Positions 8,446 through 18,906 of a DNA stretch of 64,000 bases are shown here, piece by piece. The notes under the pieces are model-generated. The model saw nothing but the letters and a program-made list of their open reading frames with translations, did not search any database and had not been told where the DNA came from. Every line of letters begins with the position of its first letter. The stretch's first letter is position 1. The translations under genes and the position numbers were made by a program. The stretch comes from Sphingomonadaceae bacterium (GTDB taxonomy: Bacteria > Pseudomonadota > Alphaproteobacteria > Sphingomonadales > Sphingomonadaceae), in assembly GCA_030147805.1 (NCBI GenBank), contig JASBUR010000051.1:1-64000 (forward strand), in the 5' to 3' direction.

Positions 8446-9021
8446 ATGGCCAAATTACTCGAGAATTTTCATCTGGCGCTGATCACCGGCGTCGTCCTGA
8501 TGCTGGTGCTGCTGTTCGGCGTGCACGGCGACTCGCTGAGCGCGCTCGAAGTGCCGGTGCTGCAATATATCCATACCTTCTTCGGCATCCTGTGGATCGG
8601 GCTGCTCTATTATTTCAACTTCGTTCAGATCCCGACGATGCCCAAGGTCCCCGCCGAGCTGAAGCCGGGCATCAGCAAGTATATCGCCCCGGCGGCGCTG
8701 TTCTGGTTCCGCTGGGCGGCGCTCGCGACGATCATCCTCGGCCTGATCCTGTCGATGCGCTCGGGCTACCTCGCCGAGGCGCTGACGCTGCAGGAAGGCT
8801 ATCGCCTGATCGGCATCGGCATGTGGCTCGGTCTGATCATGGCCGCGAACGTGTGGTTCATCATCTGGCCGAACCAGAAGCGGGCGCTCGGCATCGTCGA
8901 GGCGGACGATGCGACCAAGGCGAAGTCGGCGCGGGTGGCGATGCTCGGCAGCCGCACCAACCTCGTGCTGTCGATCCCGATGCTTTACGCGATGACGACG
9001 TTCACGCCGCTGCCGGCCTGA
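8446..9021 (+). CDS. Membrane protein with urate oxidase N-terminal (PuuD-type) domain
   Basis: A 191-residue protein with about five hydrophobic helices. The segments YIHTFFGILWIGLLYYFNFVQ and NVWFIIWPNQKRAL are typical of the integral-membrane domain found at the N-terminus of PuuD, a membrane urate hydroxylase. In full-length PuuD this domain is followed by a cytochrome c domain; here the protein stops after the membrane part. Short stand-alone versions are often annotated as PuuD, but no purine genes are nearby, so urate oxidation is doubtful. The histidine in the first quoted segment could ligate haem. ATG 8446 is preceded by GGGAGGGG. It is probably transcribed from the promoter at 8385-8413 and ends at a strong hairpin. 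Confidence 0.7.
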   Translation: MAKLLENFHLALITGVVLMLVLLFGVHGDSLSALEVPVLQYIHTFFGILWIGLLYYFNFVQIPTMPKVPAELKPGISKYIAPAALFWFRWAALATIILGLILSMRSGYLAEALTLQEGYRLIGIGMWLGLIMAANVWFIIWPNQKRALGIVEADDATKAKSARVAMLGSRTNLVLSIPMLYAMTTFTPLPA

Positions 9022-9039
9022 CCGTCTTGCGCTAAAGGG

Positions 9040-9072
9040 AAGGGGCGGGGCGCGTCGAGCGCCCCGCCCCTT
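9040..9072 (+). terminator. Strong GC hairpin between two genes
   Basis: AAGGGGCGGGGCGC (9040-9053) and GCGCCCCGCCCCTT (9059-9072) form a perfect 14-bp stem with a 5-base loop. Only a weak T stretch (CGTCGTTT) follows. It would end the upstream membrane-protein transcript. It finishes 20 bases before the start codon of the aldehyde dehydrogenase gene, so it may also damp read-through into that gene. Confidence 0.6.
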
Positions 9073-9092
9073 CGTCGTTTCAGGATGCCGCC

Positions 9093-10580
9093 ATGCCGAT
9101 CGCCGACCTCTTCGCCCGCCTCGACCTGCCGATGCCGACTGAGGGCGCCGGCCTCATCGCGCGCTCGCCGATCGACGGCGCCACGCTGGCGCGCCTGCCG
9201 CAGCATTCGCCGACGCAGATCGACGCGACGATCGCCGCGGCGGCCGCCGCCTTTCCGGCGTGGCGCGACACGCCGGCGCCGATCCGCGGCGAGTTGGTCC
9301 GGCTGCTCGGAGAGGAATTGCGCACCCACAAGACGGCGCTGGCCGAGCTCGTCACGCTCGAAGCGGGCAAGGTGACCTCCGAGGCGCTGGGCGAGGTTCA
9401 GGAGATGATCGATATCGCCGACTTTGCCGTCGGCCTGTCGCGCCAGCTCCACGGCCTCACGATCGCCTCCGAGCGGCCGGGGCACCACATGCGCGAGACT
9501 TGGCATCCGCTCGGCGTCGTCGGCGTCATCAGCGCCTTCAATTTTCCGGTAGCGGTCTGGGCATGGAACGCGGCGCTGGCGCTGGTCTGCGGCGCTCCGG
9601 TGGTATGGAAGCCGAGCGAGAAAACCCCGCTGACCGCCGTCGCGACGATCGGGCTGCTCGATCGCGTGCTCGCGCGCTTCGGCCGCGCTCCGGCAGGCCT
9701 CGCCGGGCTGGTGCTCGGCGGCGCGGCGGCGGGCGCGCGGCTCGTCGACGACGCGCGCGTCGCGCTGGTGAGCGCGACCGGCTCGACCGCGATGGGCCGT
9801 CAGGTCGGCACCGCGCTCGCCGGACGCTTCGGCCGCGCGCTCCTCGAGCTCGGCGGCAACAATGCCGCGATCGTCGCGCCTTCGGCCGATCTCGAGCTGG
9901 CGCGCCGCGCCATGCTGTTTTCGGCGGTCGGCACCGCCGGCCAGCGCTGCACGACGCTGCGCCGCGCCTTCGTCCACACCGGCCGCTACGACGAACTGGT
10001 TGCGAGCCTGAAGGTGGGCTACGCCACCCTGCCGGTCGGTGATCCCCGCGATCCCGGCACGCTCGTCGGCCCGCTGATCGACGGCGCCGCCTTCACGGCG
10101 ATGCAGACGGCGCTCGACGTGGCGCGCAGCGAAGGTGGGGTCGTGCATGGCGGCGAGCGTATCGGCGCCGGCGAGGCCTTCTACGTGCGCCCGGCGCTCG
10201 TCGAAATGCCGCTTCAGGCCGGAATCATGCTGCGCGAGACCTTTGCCCCGATCCTTTACGTCACGCGCTACGAGACGCTGGCACAGGCAATCGCGATGCA
10301 GAATGCGGCCAGCCACGGCCTGTCCTCATGCCTCTTCACCACCGACCTGCGCGAGGCGGAGGCCTTCGTCGCCGCGGCCGGCAGCGACTGCGGCATCGCC
10401 AACGTCAACATCGGCCCGTCGGGCGCCGAGATCGGCGGCGCGTTCGGTGGCGAGAAGGAGACGGGCGGCGGCCGCGAGTCGGGCTCTGACAGCTGGCGCG
10501 CCTACATGCGCCGGCAGACCAGCACGGTGAATTATTCAAGCGAGCTGCCGCTCGCGCAGGGCGTCAGGTTCGACCTGTAA
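9093..10580 (+). CDS. ALDH7-type aldehyde dehydrogenase (probable aminoadipate-semialdehyde dehydrogenase)
   Basis: A 495-residue NAD(P)-dependent aldehyde dehydrogenase. The catalytic cysteine is about C286 in GQRCTTLRR, and the general-base glutamate lies in LELGGNN. The cofactor-side sequence SAFNFPVAVWAWN and the motif around QRCTTLRR are characteristic of the ALDH7 (antiquitin) subgroup. That subgroup oxidises 2-aminoadipate 6-semialdehyde, in equilibrium with piperideine-6-carboxylate, in lysine breakdown (AmaB). Specificity is inferred from subgroup resemblance only. ATG 9093 has a weak AGGA upstream. No other lysine-degradation gene is nearby. The transcript should end at the terminator at 10725-10762. 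Confidence 0.82.
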   Translation: MPIADLFARLDLPMPTEGAGLIARSPIDGATLARLPQHSPTQIDATIAAAAAAFPAWRDTPAPIRGELVRLLGEELRTHKTALAELVTLEAGKVTSEALGEVQEMIDIADFAVGLSRQLHGLTIASERPGHHMRETWHPLGVVGVISAFNFPVAVWAWNAALALVCGAPVVWKPSEKTPLTAVATIGLLDRVLARFGRAPAGLAGLVLGGAAAGARLVDDARVALVSATGSTAMGRQVGTALAGRFGRALLELGGNNAAIVAPSADLELARRAMLFSAVGTAGQRCTTLRRAFVHTGRYDELVASLKVGYATLPVGDPRDPGTLVGPLIDGAAFTAMQTALDVARSEGGVVHGGERIGAGEAFYVRPALVEMPLQAGIMLRETFAPILYVTRYETLAQAIAMQNAASHGLSSCLFTTDLREAEAFVAAAGSDCGIANVNIGPSGAEIGGAFGGEKETGGGRESGSDSWRAYMRRQTSTVNYSSELPLAQGVRFDL

Positions 10581-10724
10581 CCGGGCGGCGTGGCGCGGTG
10601 GAACCAGCCCCGCCACGCGCCGTTGATGCCATACCTTCAGCTACCGGCGAAGGTCGCTTGGCACCCGCGAACGCCAAGAGGATCCATGCGGCTGGATACG
10701 CCCTTGTTTCCCGCCGCATGGGGG

Positions 10725-10762
10725 ACGCCCGCCCTGCTGCTTCACGCGCGGGCGGGCGTTTT
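10725..10762 (+). terminator. Rho-independent terminator
   Basis: ACGCCCGCCC (10725-10734) pairs with GGGCGGGCGT (10750-10759) and is followed by TTTT. It is oriented to end the aldehyde dehydrogenase transcript and lies just before the end of the convergent LuxR-type gene. Confidence 0.75.
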
Positions 10763-10764
10763 CG

Positions 10765-11535
10765 CTAGTTGGCGAGACCGAGGTAGCCGAGCTGCGCCGC
10801 CTTGAAGATCGTCTGGCTGCGGTTGACGGCGTTCATCTTTTCGCCGGCGTTCTGGATGTGGAAGCGCACCGTCGCATGGCTGCGCGCCAGAATCAGGCTG
10901 ATTTCCTTGTCGGTCTTGCCGACCGCGGCCCAGCGCAGGCATTCGATCTCGCGCTTGGTGAGCTGGCAATCGGTCGGCAGCCACTGGCGCGTCCGCGTCA
11001 CCTGCGCATAGCCGCCGATGAAGCGGTGCGCGAGGACCATCAGCGTGTCGGCATGCGCCTCGAATTCGGCCGACAGGTCGGTCTTGTCGGGATCGCGCGT
11101 GCCGAACGCGGCCATGCCGATCTGACCGAACGGCAGGTGCACCGGGACGGTGATCACCGCGCGGACCAGCGCGCGCTTCTCGAAATTGGCGAGGTCGAGC
11201 GCGTCGAGATAGCGGTTGGGGTGGCGCGTGCGGAAGCCCTCGGCGTTCGCCCAGAAGGGCTCGCTCTCGTAACGGCAGGCGCGCGCGATCGGCGAGTTGA
11301 GCGCCAGCCGGGTGTCCATCCACCACAGCTGGTTGGGCCCGGTATGACCGAACACCGCCGCCGCCAGGACATTGCCTTCGGCGTCCACCATCGGCTGCTT
11401 CGACGCGATATTGTCGGCGGCGACGACCCAGTAGGATCCCATCTCGGTCGCGATATCGCGGAGCGCTTCGGCGGCCCGGCGGATGTCCGATGCGTCACGA
11501 ATGGAGACGACGCTCGTATCCACGTTCACTGCCAT
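10765..11535 (-). CDS. LuxR-type transcriptional regulator (autoinducer-binding fold)
   Basis: A 256-residue regulator. Residues 1-185 resemble the autoinducer-binding domain of LuxR proteins, for example WWMDTRLAL and the region around PVHLPFGQIGMAAF. Residues about 190-250 are a clear LuxR/GerE helix-turn-helix: LTKREIECLRWAAVGKTDKE, then HATVRFHIQN. ATG 11535 has GGGAGG upstream; the longer ORF runs through the intergenic gap. No acyl-homoserine-lactone synthase is in the window, so this is a LuxR solo, responding to an outside signal or to a non-AHL ligand. It lies 96 bases downstream of the HPr gene on the same strand and may be partly cotranscribed with the PTS genes. Confidence 0.8.
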   Translation of the reverse strand: MAVNVDTSVVSIRDASDIRRAAEALRDIATEMGSYWVVAADNIASKQPMVDAEGNVLAAAVFGHTGPNQLWWMDTRLALNSPIARACRYESEPFWANAEGFRTRHPNRYLDALDLANFEKRALVRAVITVPVHLPFGQIGMAAFGTRDPDKTDLSAEFEAHADTLMVLAHRFIGGYAQVTRTRQWLPTDCQLTKREIECLRWAAVGKTDKEISLILARSHATVRFHIQNAGEKMNAVNRSQTIFKAAQLGYLGLAN

Positions 11536-11631
11536 CGATAACCTCCCAAGGTCGCAAGAATGTCGCGTGCGGCTTTGCCGTTCACGCCCGTCCGACACCC
11601 TAGCAGCTTCGTTAGTGATTCCAAGTGGCAC

Positions 11632-11907
11632 TCAGTCTTCGCCGAATTTATCCTCGACGAGCTGGACGAGCGCGATCACCGCCTGCTCGGCGCCCGAGCC
11701 GGAGCTGCTGATCACGATGTCGTCGCCGGGCGCGGCGGCGAGCATCATCAGCCCCATGATCGAGGTCCCGCAGACGCTCGAGCCGTCCTTGCTGACCTCG
11801 ACCGCGGCGTCGAAGCCGCTGGCCAGCGTGACGAACTTGGCGCTGGCGCGGGCATGCAGCCCGCGCTTGTTGCGGATGGTGACGGTGCGGGTGATCGTGC
11901 CGCTCAA
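11632..11907 (-). CDS. ptsH: HPr phosphocarrier protein
   Basis: A 91-residue HPr. The active-site histidine is H18 in GLHARAS, and the regulatory serine is S49 in GTSIMGLMM (equivalent to Ser46 of classical HPr). HPr accepts phosphate from enzyme I and passes it to EIIA; HPr kinase phosphorylates the serine. It overlaps the EIIA gene by 4 bases (ATGA). No sugar-specific EIIB/EIIC genes are present in the operon, so this HPr is probably part of a regulatory phosphorelay. It could equally be named NPr (ptsO). Confidence 0.93.
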   Translation of the reverse strand: MSGTITRTVTIRNKRGLHARASAKFVTLASGFDAAVEVSKDGSSVCGTSIMGLMMLAAAPGDDIVISSSGSGAEQAVIALVQLVEDKFGED

Positions 11908-12308
11908 GCCACTTCGCCCAGAATCTTGGAGGCGACCGAGATATATTTGCGTCCGGCCTCCTGCGCGGCATCGACCGCGGCGGCGACGCCCATGTCCTTG
12001 CGGACGCTGGCGAGCCGGATGAGCATCGGCAGATTGATGCCGGCGATCACCTCGACATTCTCGCGACCCATCAGCGAGATCGCGAGGTTCGAGGGGGTGC
12101 CGCCGAACATGTCGGTCAGCAGGATCACGCCCTTGCCCACATCGACCCGCGCGGCGGCGGCGGCGATATCGGCGCGGCGCACCTCCATGTCGTCGTCGGC
12201 GTCGATGCAGATCGCCTCCACCCCGATCTGGGGGCCGACGACATGTTCCATCGCCGATATGAATTCGGCCGCGAGGCGGCCGTGGGTCACCAACACCAAC
12301 CCGATCAT
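11904..12308 (-). CDS. PTS system mannose-type EIIA component
   Basis: A 134-residue EIIA of the mannose family. The phosphorylated histidine is H9 in LVLVTHGRLA, and the family motif DMFGGTPSN is present near residue 68. It accepts phosphate from HPr. In alphaproteobacteria this protein (often named EIIA-Man or ManX) occurs without a cognate transporter and acts as a signalling component. It overlaps rapZ upstream and HPr downstream by 4 bases each, so the three are translationally coupled. Confidence 0.92.
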   Translation of the reverse strand: MIGLVLVTHGRLAAEFISAMEHVVGPQIGVEAICIDADDDMEVRRADIAAAAARVDVGKGVILLTDMFGGTPSNLAISLMGRENVEVIAGINLPMLIRLASVRKDMGVAAAVDAAQEAGRKYISVASKILGEVA

Positions 12309-13273
12309 GCTTGCTTGCTTTCCCCCGGTTCGTCGCGGCCCCCTGGCCCGGCCAACTCGTCCACGTCTTCGCCTTGTCCCTTGATGTCGCGATGCAGGAC
12401 GTTCGGCGCGTAGCCGGCGTCGCGCAAGGCCTTCGCCATCGTCTCGGTCACGAACACCGACCGATGCCGCCCGCCCGTACAGCCGAAGGCGGCGGTGAGA
12501 TAGGTCTTCCCCTCATGATGATAGCGCGGGATCAACGTGAGGATGAGATCGGCGATCTTCGCCAACGCCGTGTCGAACGCCGGATCCTTGGCGATGAACG
12601 CTCCCACCGGCGCATCGAGTCCGGTCAGCGGGCGCAACGCGCCTTCCCAGTGCGGGTTGGCGAGGAAACGCATGTCGAAGACCAGGTCGGCGTCGCGCGG
12701 CAGCCCGCGCGCGAAGCCGAACGACATGCAGGTGATCGTCAGCCTGTCGCTATCGTGCCGGCCGAATTTCTCGCGGATGATCCGCCGCGTGTCGTGCGGC
12801 GAATAGTCGGTGGTGTCGATGACGATGTCCGCCCACCGCCGCAGCGGCGCCAGCAGCTCGCGCTCGCGCGCGATGCCATCGGCCGCCGGCCGGTCGAGCG
12901 CCAGCGGATGGCGGCGGCGCGTTTCCGAGAAGCGGCGCGTCAGCTCCCCGCCGGCGCAATCGAGGAACAGCACGCGGACGTCGAGGCTCTGGTCGCGCTT
13001 CAGCTCCTTCAGACGCTGGACGATGTCTTCGGCGTCGAAGGCACGCGTCCGCGTATCGATGCCGACGGCCAGCGGCCGGTCGACCGCATGTTCGCTGGTG
13101 TCCTCGACGCCGATCAGCCGGCGCAGCAGCCGCAGCGGCATATTGTCGACCGCTTCGTACCCGATGTCCTCGAGCGCCTTGAGCGCGGTCGACTTGCCCG
13201 CACCGGACATGCCGGTGACGAGCAGCACCCGGTTGGGTGCGGACGAAGGGGTCGTGAGCCGGTGGACGGTCAT
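12305..13273 (-). CDS. rapZ: RapZ/YvcJ family nucleotide-binding protein
   Basis: A 322-residue P-loop protein. Walker A is GMSGAGKST (residues 21-29). The C-terminal domain contains the family signature FGCTGGRHRSV. In E. coli RapZ guides RNase E to the small RNA GlmZ; in other bacteria the role is less clear and nucleotide binding and hydrolysis are the only shared activity. The gene order hprK-rapZ-EIIA-HPr is typical for alphaproteobacteria and suggests a link to PTS phosphorylation state. A few residues at the N-terminus before the P-loop are variable, so the start could be slightly downstream. The C-terminal tail is acidic and Gly-rich. Confidence 0.93.
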   Translation of the reverse strand: MTVHRLTTPSSAPNRVLLVTGMSGAGKSTALKALEDIGYEAVDNMPLRLLRRLIGVEDTSEHAVDRPLAVGIDTRTRAFDAEDIVQRLKELKRDQSLDVRVLFLDCAGGELTRRFSETRRRHPLALDRPAADGIARERELLAPLRRWADIVIDTTDYSPHDTRRIIREKFGRHDSDRLTITCMSFGFARGLPRDADLVFDMRFLANPHWEGALRPLTGLDAPVGAFIAKDPAFDTALAKIADLILTLIPRYHHEGKTYLTAAFGCTGGRHRSVFVTETMAKALRDAGYAPNVLHRDIKGQGEDVDELAGPGGRDEPGESKQA

Positions 13274-13704
13274 GAAGGCGCCTCTTCTAGCGGCAAGCCA
13301 AGGCGCTTCAAAGCGAGTTCGACCTTGATCGGCGCCGATGCGGCGAATGGCGCAAGCGCAATCAGCGGCAACTCGACGCCGTGGAGCCGGATCGTCTCGG
13401 GCCCGGGCATCCGTTCCGGGAGGCGGTCGATGTCGACCGCGAGCGCCAGCGTCGCGCGCGTGGCGTCGACGTCGACGATGCCGATTCCCCGCACCTCGAT
13501 CCGGCCGTGGAGGATGGCGAGCGCGCAGGCATGGAGGCGGCCGGCGCGGGGGGTGAGTTCGACCTGATCGTCAGCGATCAGCGTTGCGCCGCGGTCGATC
13601 AGCCGAAGCGCGAGGTCGGACTTGCCGCTGCCCGACGCGCCGAGGATCAGCACGCCGCGGCCGCCGATCGCCACCGCACTGCCATGGACGCGGCCCCCGA
13701 TCAT
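13270..13704 (-). CDS. hprK: HPr kinase/phosphorylase, short alphaproteobacterial form
   Basis: A 144-residue protein corresponding to the catalytic half of HprK. Walker A is GASGSGKSD (residues 22-30), followed by the conserved LIADDQV. Gram-positive HprK is about 310 residues with an N-terminal domain that is absent here. The short form is the rule in alphaproteobacteria. It should phosphorylate S49 of the HPr encoded two genes downstream. It overlaps chvG upstream and rapZ downstream by 4 bases each. Confidence 0.92.
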   Translation of the reverse strand: MIGGRVHGSAVAIGGRGVLILGASGSGKSDLALRLIDRGATLIADDQVELTPRAGRLHACALAILHGRIEVRGIGIVDVDATRATLALAVDIDRLPERMPGPETIRLHGVELPLIALAPFAASAPIKVELALKRLGLPLEEAPS

Positions 13705-15308
13705 CCGTCGGGCGCTTCCGCGGCCGGCAGCGTCATGACGAAGCGTGCGCCGGCGACGGCGCCACCCTGTTCGCGGTTGATCGCGCGAATCGTTCCGTCA
13801 TGCGCCTCGACGATGGCCCGCGCGATGGCGAGCCCGAGCCCCGAATGCTTGCCAAAGCTCTCGCTCTCGGGGCGCTCCGAATAGAAGCGCTTGAAGATCT
13901 CGTCGTGCATGCCGGCAGGGATGCCGGGACCGTCGTCGTCGACGCGCAGCATGATCCGCGCGCCGGCGCGCATCACCGTCATCCGGACGACGCCGTCGTC
14001 GGGCGAGAAGGACACCGCGTTGTCGAGCAGGTTGCGGATCACCTGTCCAAGCCGCGATTCGTCGCCGACCGCGATTGCGGTGCCCGGCTCGGGGCGGGCA
14101 TAGGCGATCCGGACGCCGCGCGGCAGGCCGCCGCGTTCGACCAGCCGGACGAGCGTCGCTGCCATCTGCCCGAGGTCGACGGCTTCGAAGCGCGTGCGCG
14201 CGAGTTCGGCGTCGAGCCGCGACACGTCGGCGATGTCGGTGATCAGCCGGTCGACTCGATTGACGTCGTCGCGGATGAGTTCGAGCAGCTGCGCCTGCAG
14301 CCCGGGATCCTTGACGCTCTCGAACGTTTCGACCGCGCTGCGCAGCGAGGCGAGCGGGTTCTTGATCTCGTGCGCGACGTCGGCCGCGAAGCTCTCGGTC
14401 GCATCCATGCGGTGGCGCAGCGCCTGCGTCATGTCGGAGATCGCCCGCGCCAGGGTGCCGATCTCGTCGCGGCGCCGGGCGAAGCGGGGCACCGTCACCT
14501 CGCGGGCGCGCCCCAGCCGCACCCGCTGCGCGGCGATCGACAGCCGGCGCAGCGGTCGCACGATGGTGCGCGCGAGAAACGACGACACCAGCAGCGACAG
14601 CGCCAGCACGCCGAGGAAGACGAGGAACGAGGTCAGCCGCTCCTCGCGGACGACGCGGGTGATGTCGCGGGTATCGAGCGTCACCATCAGCACGTCGCCG
14701 GTCCCGACCAGCGGCGCGGCCGCATTGACGATCACGGTGCGATCGGGTGCGCGGCGCAGCGCCACAAAGGCGGTGTGCGGGCCGGCCGATGCGGCGGCCT
14801 CGGCCTCGCGCCAGGTGCGGCGGTGGTCGATGCGCGGTTCGACATAGTCGTCGAAGGTCGGCGCCGACCCGACGAATTCGATCATCCGGTCGAGGAAGCG
14901 CGCGGCGTCCTTGCGCCATGGCTCGAGCGCCGGGTCGCGCAGCCGGAACGTCGGCCCGGTCAGCCGCCAGCTGTCGACGATGAGCCGGCCGTCGGGCGCA
15001 TAGATCCGCAGGCGGGCGCTCGTCGTCTCGCCGAGGCGTCCGGCGAGCGCCTGGAAGGCCGGCGGCCCGCCGTGGCGCGCCGCGACCGACAGCGCGTCGG
15101 CCATCAGCACGGCGCCGACGCGCGCCTGCGCCTGCCGTTGCTCGAGCAGACGGTCGCGGAACGAGTCGAGATAGAAGACGCTGCCCGCGAGCATGATCAG
15201 CGCGAACAGATTGACCGCGAGGATGCGCTGCGTGAGCGAGAACCGCTTCGACCAGGTCAGCCGGTCGGGCTCGGCGCTATTCCTCGGAGAAGCGATAGCC
15301 GACGCCAT
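13701..15308 (-). CDS. chvG: Sensor histidine kinase ChvG (ExoS)
   Basis: A 535-residue membrane sensor kinase. There is one hydrophobic helix near residues 30-50 ([19 protein letters not shown]), a periplasmic sensing region of about 220 residues, a second helix ([18 protein letters not shown]), a HAMP segment, then the H-box [12 protein letters not shown] with H313 as phosphorylation site. The ATPase motifs [18 protein letters not shown] and [10 protein letters not shown] follow. The start ATG at 15308 overlaps the end of chvI by 32 bases. ChvG senses acid and envelope conditions in rhizobia and Agrobacterium. Position directly upstream of hprK and close to pckA is the conserved alphaproteobacterial arrangement. 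Confidence 0.9.
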   Translation of the reverse strand: MASAIASPRNSAEPDRLTWSKRFSLTQRILAVNLFALIMLAGSVFYLDSFRDRLLEQRQAQARVGAVLMADALSVAARHGGPPAFQALAGRLGETTSARLRIYAPDGRLIVDSWRLTGPTFRLRDPALEPWRKDAARFLDRMIEFVGSAPTFDDYVEPRIDHRRTWREAEAAASAGPHTAFVALRRAPDRTVIVNAAAPLVGTGDVLMVTLDTRDITRVVREERLTSFLVFLGVLALSLLVSSFLARTIVRPLRRLSIAAQRVRLGRAREVTVPRFARRRDEIGTLARAISDMTQALRHRMDATESFAADVAHEIKNPLASLRSAVETFESVKDPGLQAQLLELIRDDVNRVDRLITDIADVSRLDAELARTRFEAVDLGQMAATLVRLVERGGLPRGVRIAYARPEPGTAIAVGDESRLGQVIRNLLDNAVSFSPDDGVVRMTVMRAGARIMLRVDDDGPGIPAGMHDEIFKRFYSERPESESFGKHSGLGLAIARAIVEAHDGTIRAINREQGGAVAGARFVMTLPAAEAPDG

Positions 15309-15981
15309 AGAGCGTCTCGATCCCCGTGAACTCCGGATCCACCGCCCGGAATTTCTTGCGCAGCCGCTTGATGTGGCTGTCGATCGTGCGGTCGTCGACG
15401 TAGACGTCGTCCTGGTAGGCGGCGTCCATCAGCTGGTCGCGCGACTTCACGAAGCCGGGCCGCTGCGCCAGCGCCTCGAGGATGAGGAATTCGGTGACGG
15501 TCAGCTGGACCTCGCCGCCGCCCCAGGTCACGCGGTGCCGCGCCGGGTCCATCACCAGCCGGCCGCGGATGATCGCTTCCGCCTTGCTCGCCTCGACGTC
15601 GGGCGACTCGCGGCGGTTGGCGGCGCGGCGCAGCACCGCGCGGATGCGCTCGATCAGCAGCCGCTGGCTGAACGGCTTGCCGATATAGTCGTCGGCGCCC
15701 ATCGCGAGGCCGAGCGCCTGGTCGATCTCGTCGTCCTTCGAGGTCAGGAAGATCACCGGCAGGTCGCTCTTCTCGCGCAGCCGGCGGAGCAGCTCCATGC
15801 CGTCCATGCGCGGCATCTTGATGTCGAGCACCGCGAGGTCGGGCGGATTGTCGGTCAGCGACTTCAGCGCGGCGACGCCGTCCGAATAGACGCGCACGGT
15901 GAAGCCTTCGGCCTGAAGCGCGATCGACACCGAGGTCAGGATGTTGCGGTCGTCGTCGACCAGCGCGATCGTGGCGGACAT
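15277..15981 (-). CDS. chvI: Response regulator ChvI
   Basis: A 234-residue OmpR-type regulator. The acidic pocket is in ALVDDDRN, the phosphorylated aspartate is D53 in [11 protein letters not shown], and the conserved Lys and Thr regions are FLTSKDD. The winged-helix DNA-binding domain at about residues 135-230 contains [10 protein letters not shown] and [16 protein letters not shown] 15981 has GGAACGC upstream; the longer ORF in the track is rejected. It heads the operon chvI-chvG-hprK-rapZ-EIIA-HPr. Divergent pckA starts 218 bases away, and ChvI is known to bind promoters of metabolic and envelope genes in rhizobia, so regulation of pckA by ChvI is plausible but not shown here. Confidence 0.93.
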   Translation of the reverse strand: MSATIALVDDDRNILTSVSIALQAEGFTVRVYSDGVAALKSLTDNPPDLAVLDIKMPRMDGMELLRRLREKSDLPVIFLTSKDDEIDQALGLAMGADDYIGKPFSQRLLIERIRAVLRRAANRRESPDVEASKAEAIIRGRLVMDPARHRVTWGGGEVQLTVTEFLILEALAQRPGFVKSRDQLMDAAYQDDVYVDDRTIDSHIKRLRKKFRAVDPEFTGIETLYGVGYRFSEE

Positions 15982-16198
15982 GCGTTCCTTGTCCCGTCGG
16001 CCGGCAGGGCCTCGCCGAGGGGTTAGCCGATGCATCGGCCGCACGCTAGTCCGTGCCGGCGACTCGCGGTGATGCGGGGGTGACGCTGCGACGCCCTCGC
16101 AGTTTTGACGTTGCGGTCCGCTTTCGTGTATGCGCGCCGCCAAAGCGGGTGCGTGTCTGGCCTCCGCGCTATTTTCGATTTTCCAAGGAGATCACCGC

Positions 16199-17803
<1,605 letters not shown>

Positions 17804-17822
17804 ACCGACCGGAAAGCTTGCC

Positions 17823-17860
17823 CGAAAGGGCGCGTCGGCTCCGGCCGGCGCGCCCTTTCG
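17823..17860 (+). terminator. Terminator hairpin after pckA
   Basis: CGAAAGGGCGCG (17823-17834) and CGCGCCCTTTCG (17849-17860) form a perfect 12-bp stem 20 bases after the pckA stop. There is no T run, so efficiency is uncertain. Confidence 0.6.
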
Positions 17861-17879
17861 CCATGTTGGGGACTGGAAG

Positions 17880-18365
17880 ATGATCGACGATTCACCGCGC
17901 CTGTTCGCGACCGACGCCGAGGTTCGGCGAGTCGGCGAAGGGCTGCTCGATCGCAGCCTGCCGCGTGCCGACTGGACGCACGAGGCGCATCTCGCCGCCT
18001 GCCTGTGGCTCCACCGCGAGCGGTGCGACATCGATCTCGCCGCCGAGCTGCCGGCGATCATCGCCGGGTACAACGAGGCGGTGGGCGGCCGGAACAGCGA
18101 CAGCGAGGGCTATCACGAGACGATCACCCAGGCCTATGTCGTCCTCGTCGGCGCCTTCCTCGCCGCGCATGATCGCGGCCAGCCGCTCGTCGAACTGGTC
18201 AATGCGCTGCTGCGCTCGCCGCTCGGCCATCGCGACGCGTTGCTCGCCCATTACAGCCGCGACCGATTATTCTCGGTTGCCGCCCGAAAATCCTGGGTCG
18301 AGCCCGATCTTGCCGCCTTTACGCCGTACCGTGCTGGCGCCGACGCGAACGGGGCCCTAGGTTAG
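17880..18365 (+). CDS. Conserved hypothetical protein
   Basis: A 161-residue soluble protein that I do not recognise by name. It is acidic and helix-rich, with WTHEAHLAACLWL and GYHETITQAYVV as the most striking segments; the spaced His/Glu residues (HEAH, YHET) could bind metal. ATG 17880 is preceded by GGAAG, which abuts the codon. The upstream part of the ORF track entry overlaps pckA and its terminator and is not part of the gene. The next gene, a J-domain protein, begins 4 bases after its stop codon, so they are probably cotranscribed. Confidence 0.7.
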   Translation: MIDDSPRLFATDAEVRRVGEGLLDRSLPRADWTHEAHLAACLWLHRERCDIDLAAELPAIIAGYNEAVGGRNSDSEGYHETITQAYVVLVGAFLAAHDRGQPLVELVNALLRSPLGHRDALLAHYSRDRLFSVAARKSWVEPDLAAFTPYRAGADANGALG

Positions 18366-18369
18366 GCGC

Positions 18370-18906
18370 ATGGCGCGATATTCCACCCGAAACGACGACT
18401 GGGGCTTTCCCCGCTGGCGCCCCTATGGCTCGGAGCGCGCGGCGGCGCAGGTGCGGCTGTGCGACCGCGAGGGCTGTACCGCGGCGGGCGACCGGCCGGC
18501 GCCCAAGTCGCCCAACAGCCCCGAACGCTGGTATTTCTGCGAGACGCACGCCGGCGAGTACAACAAGCGCTGGGACTATTTCCAGGGGCTCACCGCCGAG
18601 GAAGCCGAAGCGCGCGAGAAGGCCGAATCGGGCGAGCGTCGCTACCGCCGCGCCGATCACTGGGCCTGGGGCGAGGGGGACGGCAGCCGCAGCCGCGCCG
18701 AGATGGATGCGCTGCGCGTGCTCGATCTCGAGACCGATGCCGACGACGTCGCGGTCAAGGCGGCGCATCGCCGGCTGGTCAAGCTGCATCACCCCGACCG
18801 CAACGCCGGTGACGCCGACGCCGCGGCGAAATTCCAGGCGATCCAGGCCGCCTACGAGGTGCTCAACCGCGCTGCCGAGCGGCGGGCGGCGGAAGGCCCG
18901 CGCTAG
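18370..18906 (+). CDS. J-domain (DnaJ-like) protein
   Basis: A 178-residue protein whose last 65 residues form a J domain: VLDLETDADDVAVKAAHRRL, then the invariant HPD in LHHPDRN at about residues 140-145, then FQAIQAAYEVLN. J domains stimulate the ATPase of DnaK. The N-terminal 110 residues contain two possible metal-binding pairs (C..EGC and FCETH) and no glycine/zinc-finger region, so this is a class III J protein with a specialised client or location. The same layout is common in sphingomonads. It converges on a thioesterase gene, with 4 bases of overlap at the stop codons. Confidence 0.88.
   Translation: MARYSTRNDDWGFPRWRPYGSERAAAQVRLCDREGCTAAGDRPAPKSPNSPERWYFCETHAGEYNKRWDYFQGLTAEEAEAREKAESGERRYRRADHWAWGEGDGSRSRAEMDALRVLDLETDADDVAVKAAHRRLVKLHHPDRNAGDADAAAKFQAIQAAYEVLNRAAERRAAEGPR

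Noticed and set aside
8165-8446. 281-base non-coding gap or small RNA gene
   Set aside because: Better explained as the decayed rest of the DoxX-like gene plus a promoter.
12311-13567. 418-codon plus-strand ORF opposite rapZ and hprK
   Set aside because: Antisense shadow; the P-loop motifs are on the minus strand.
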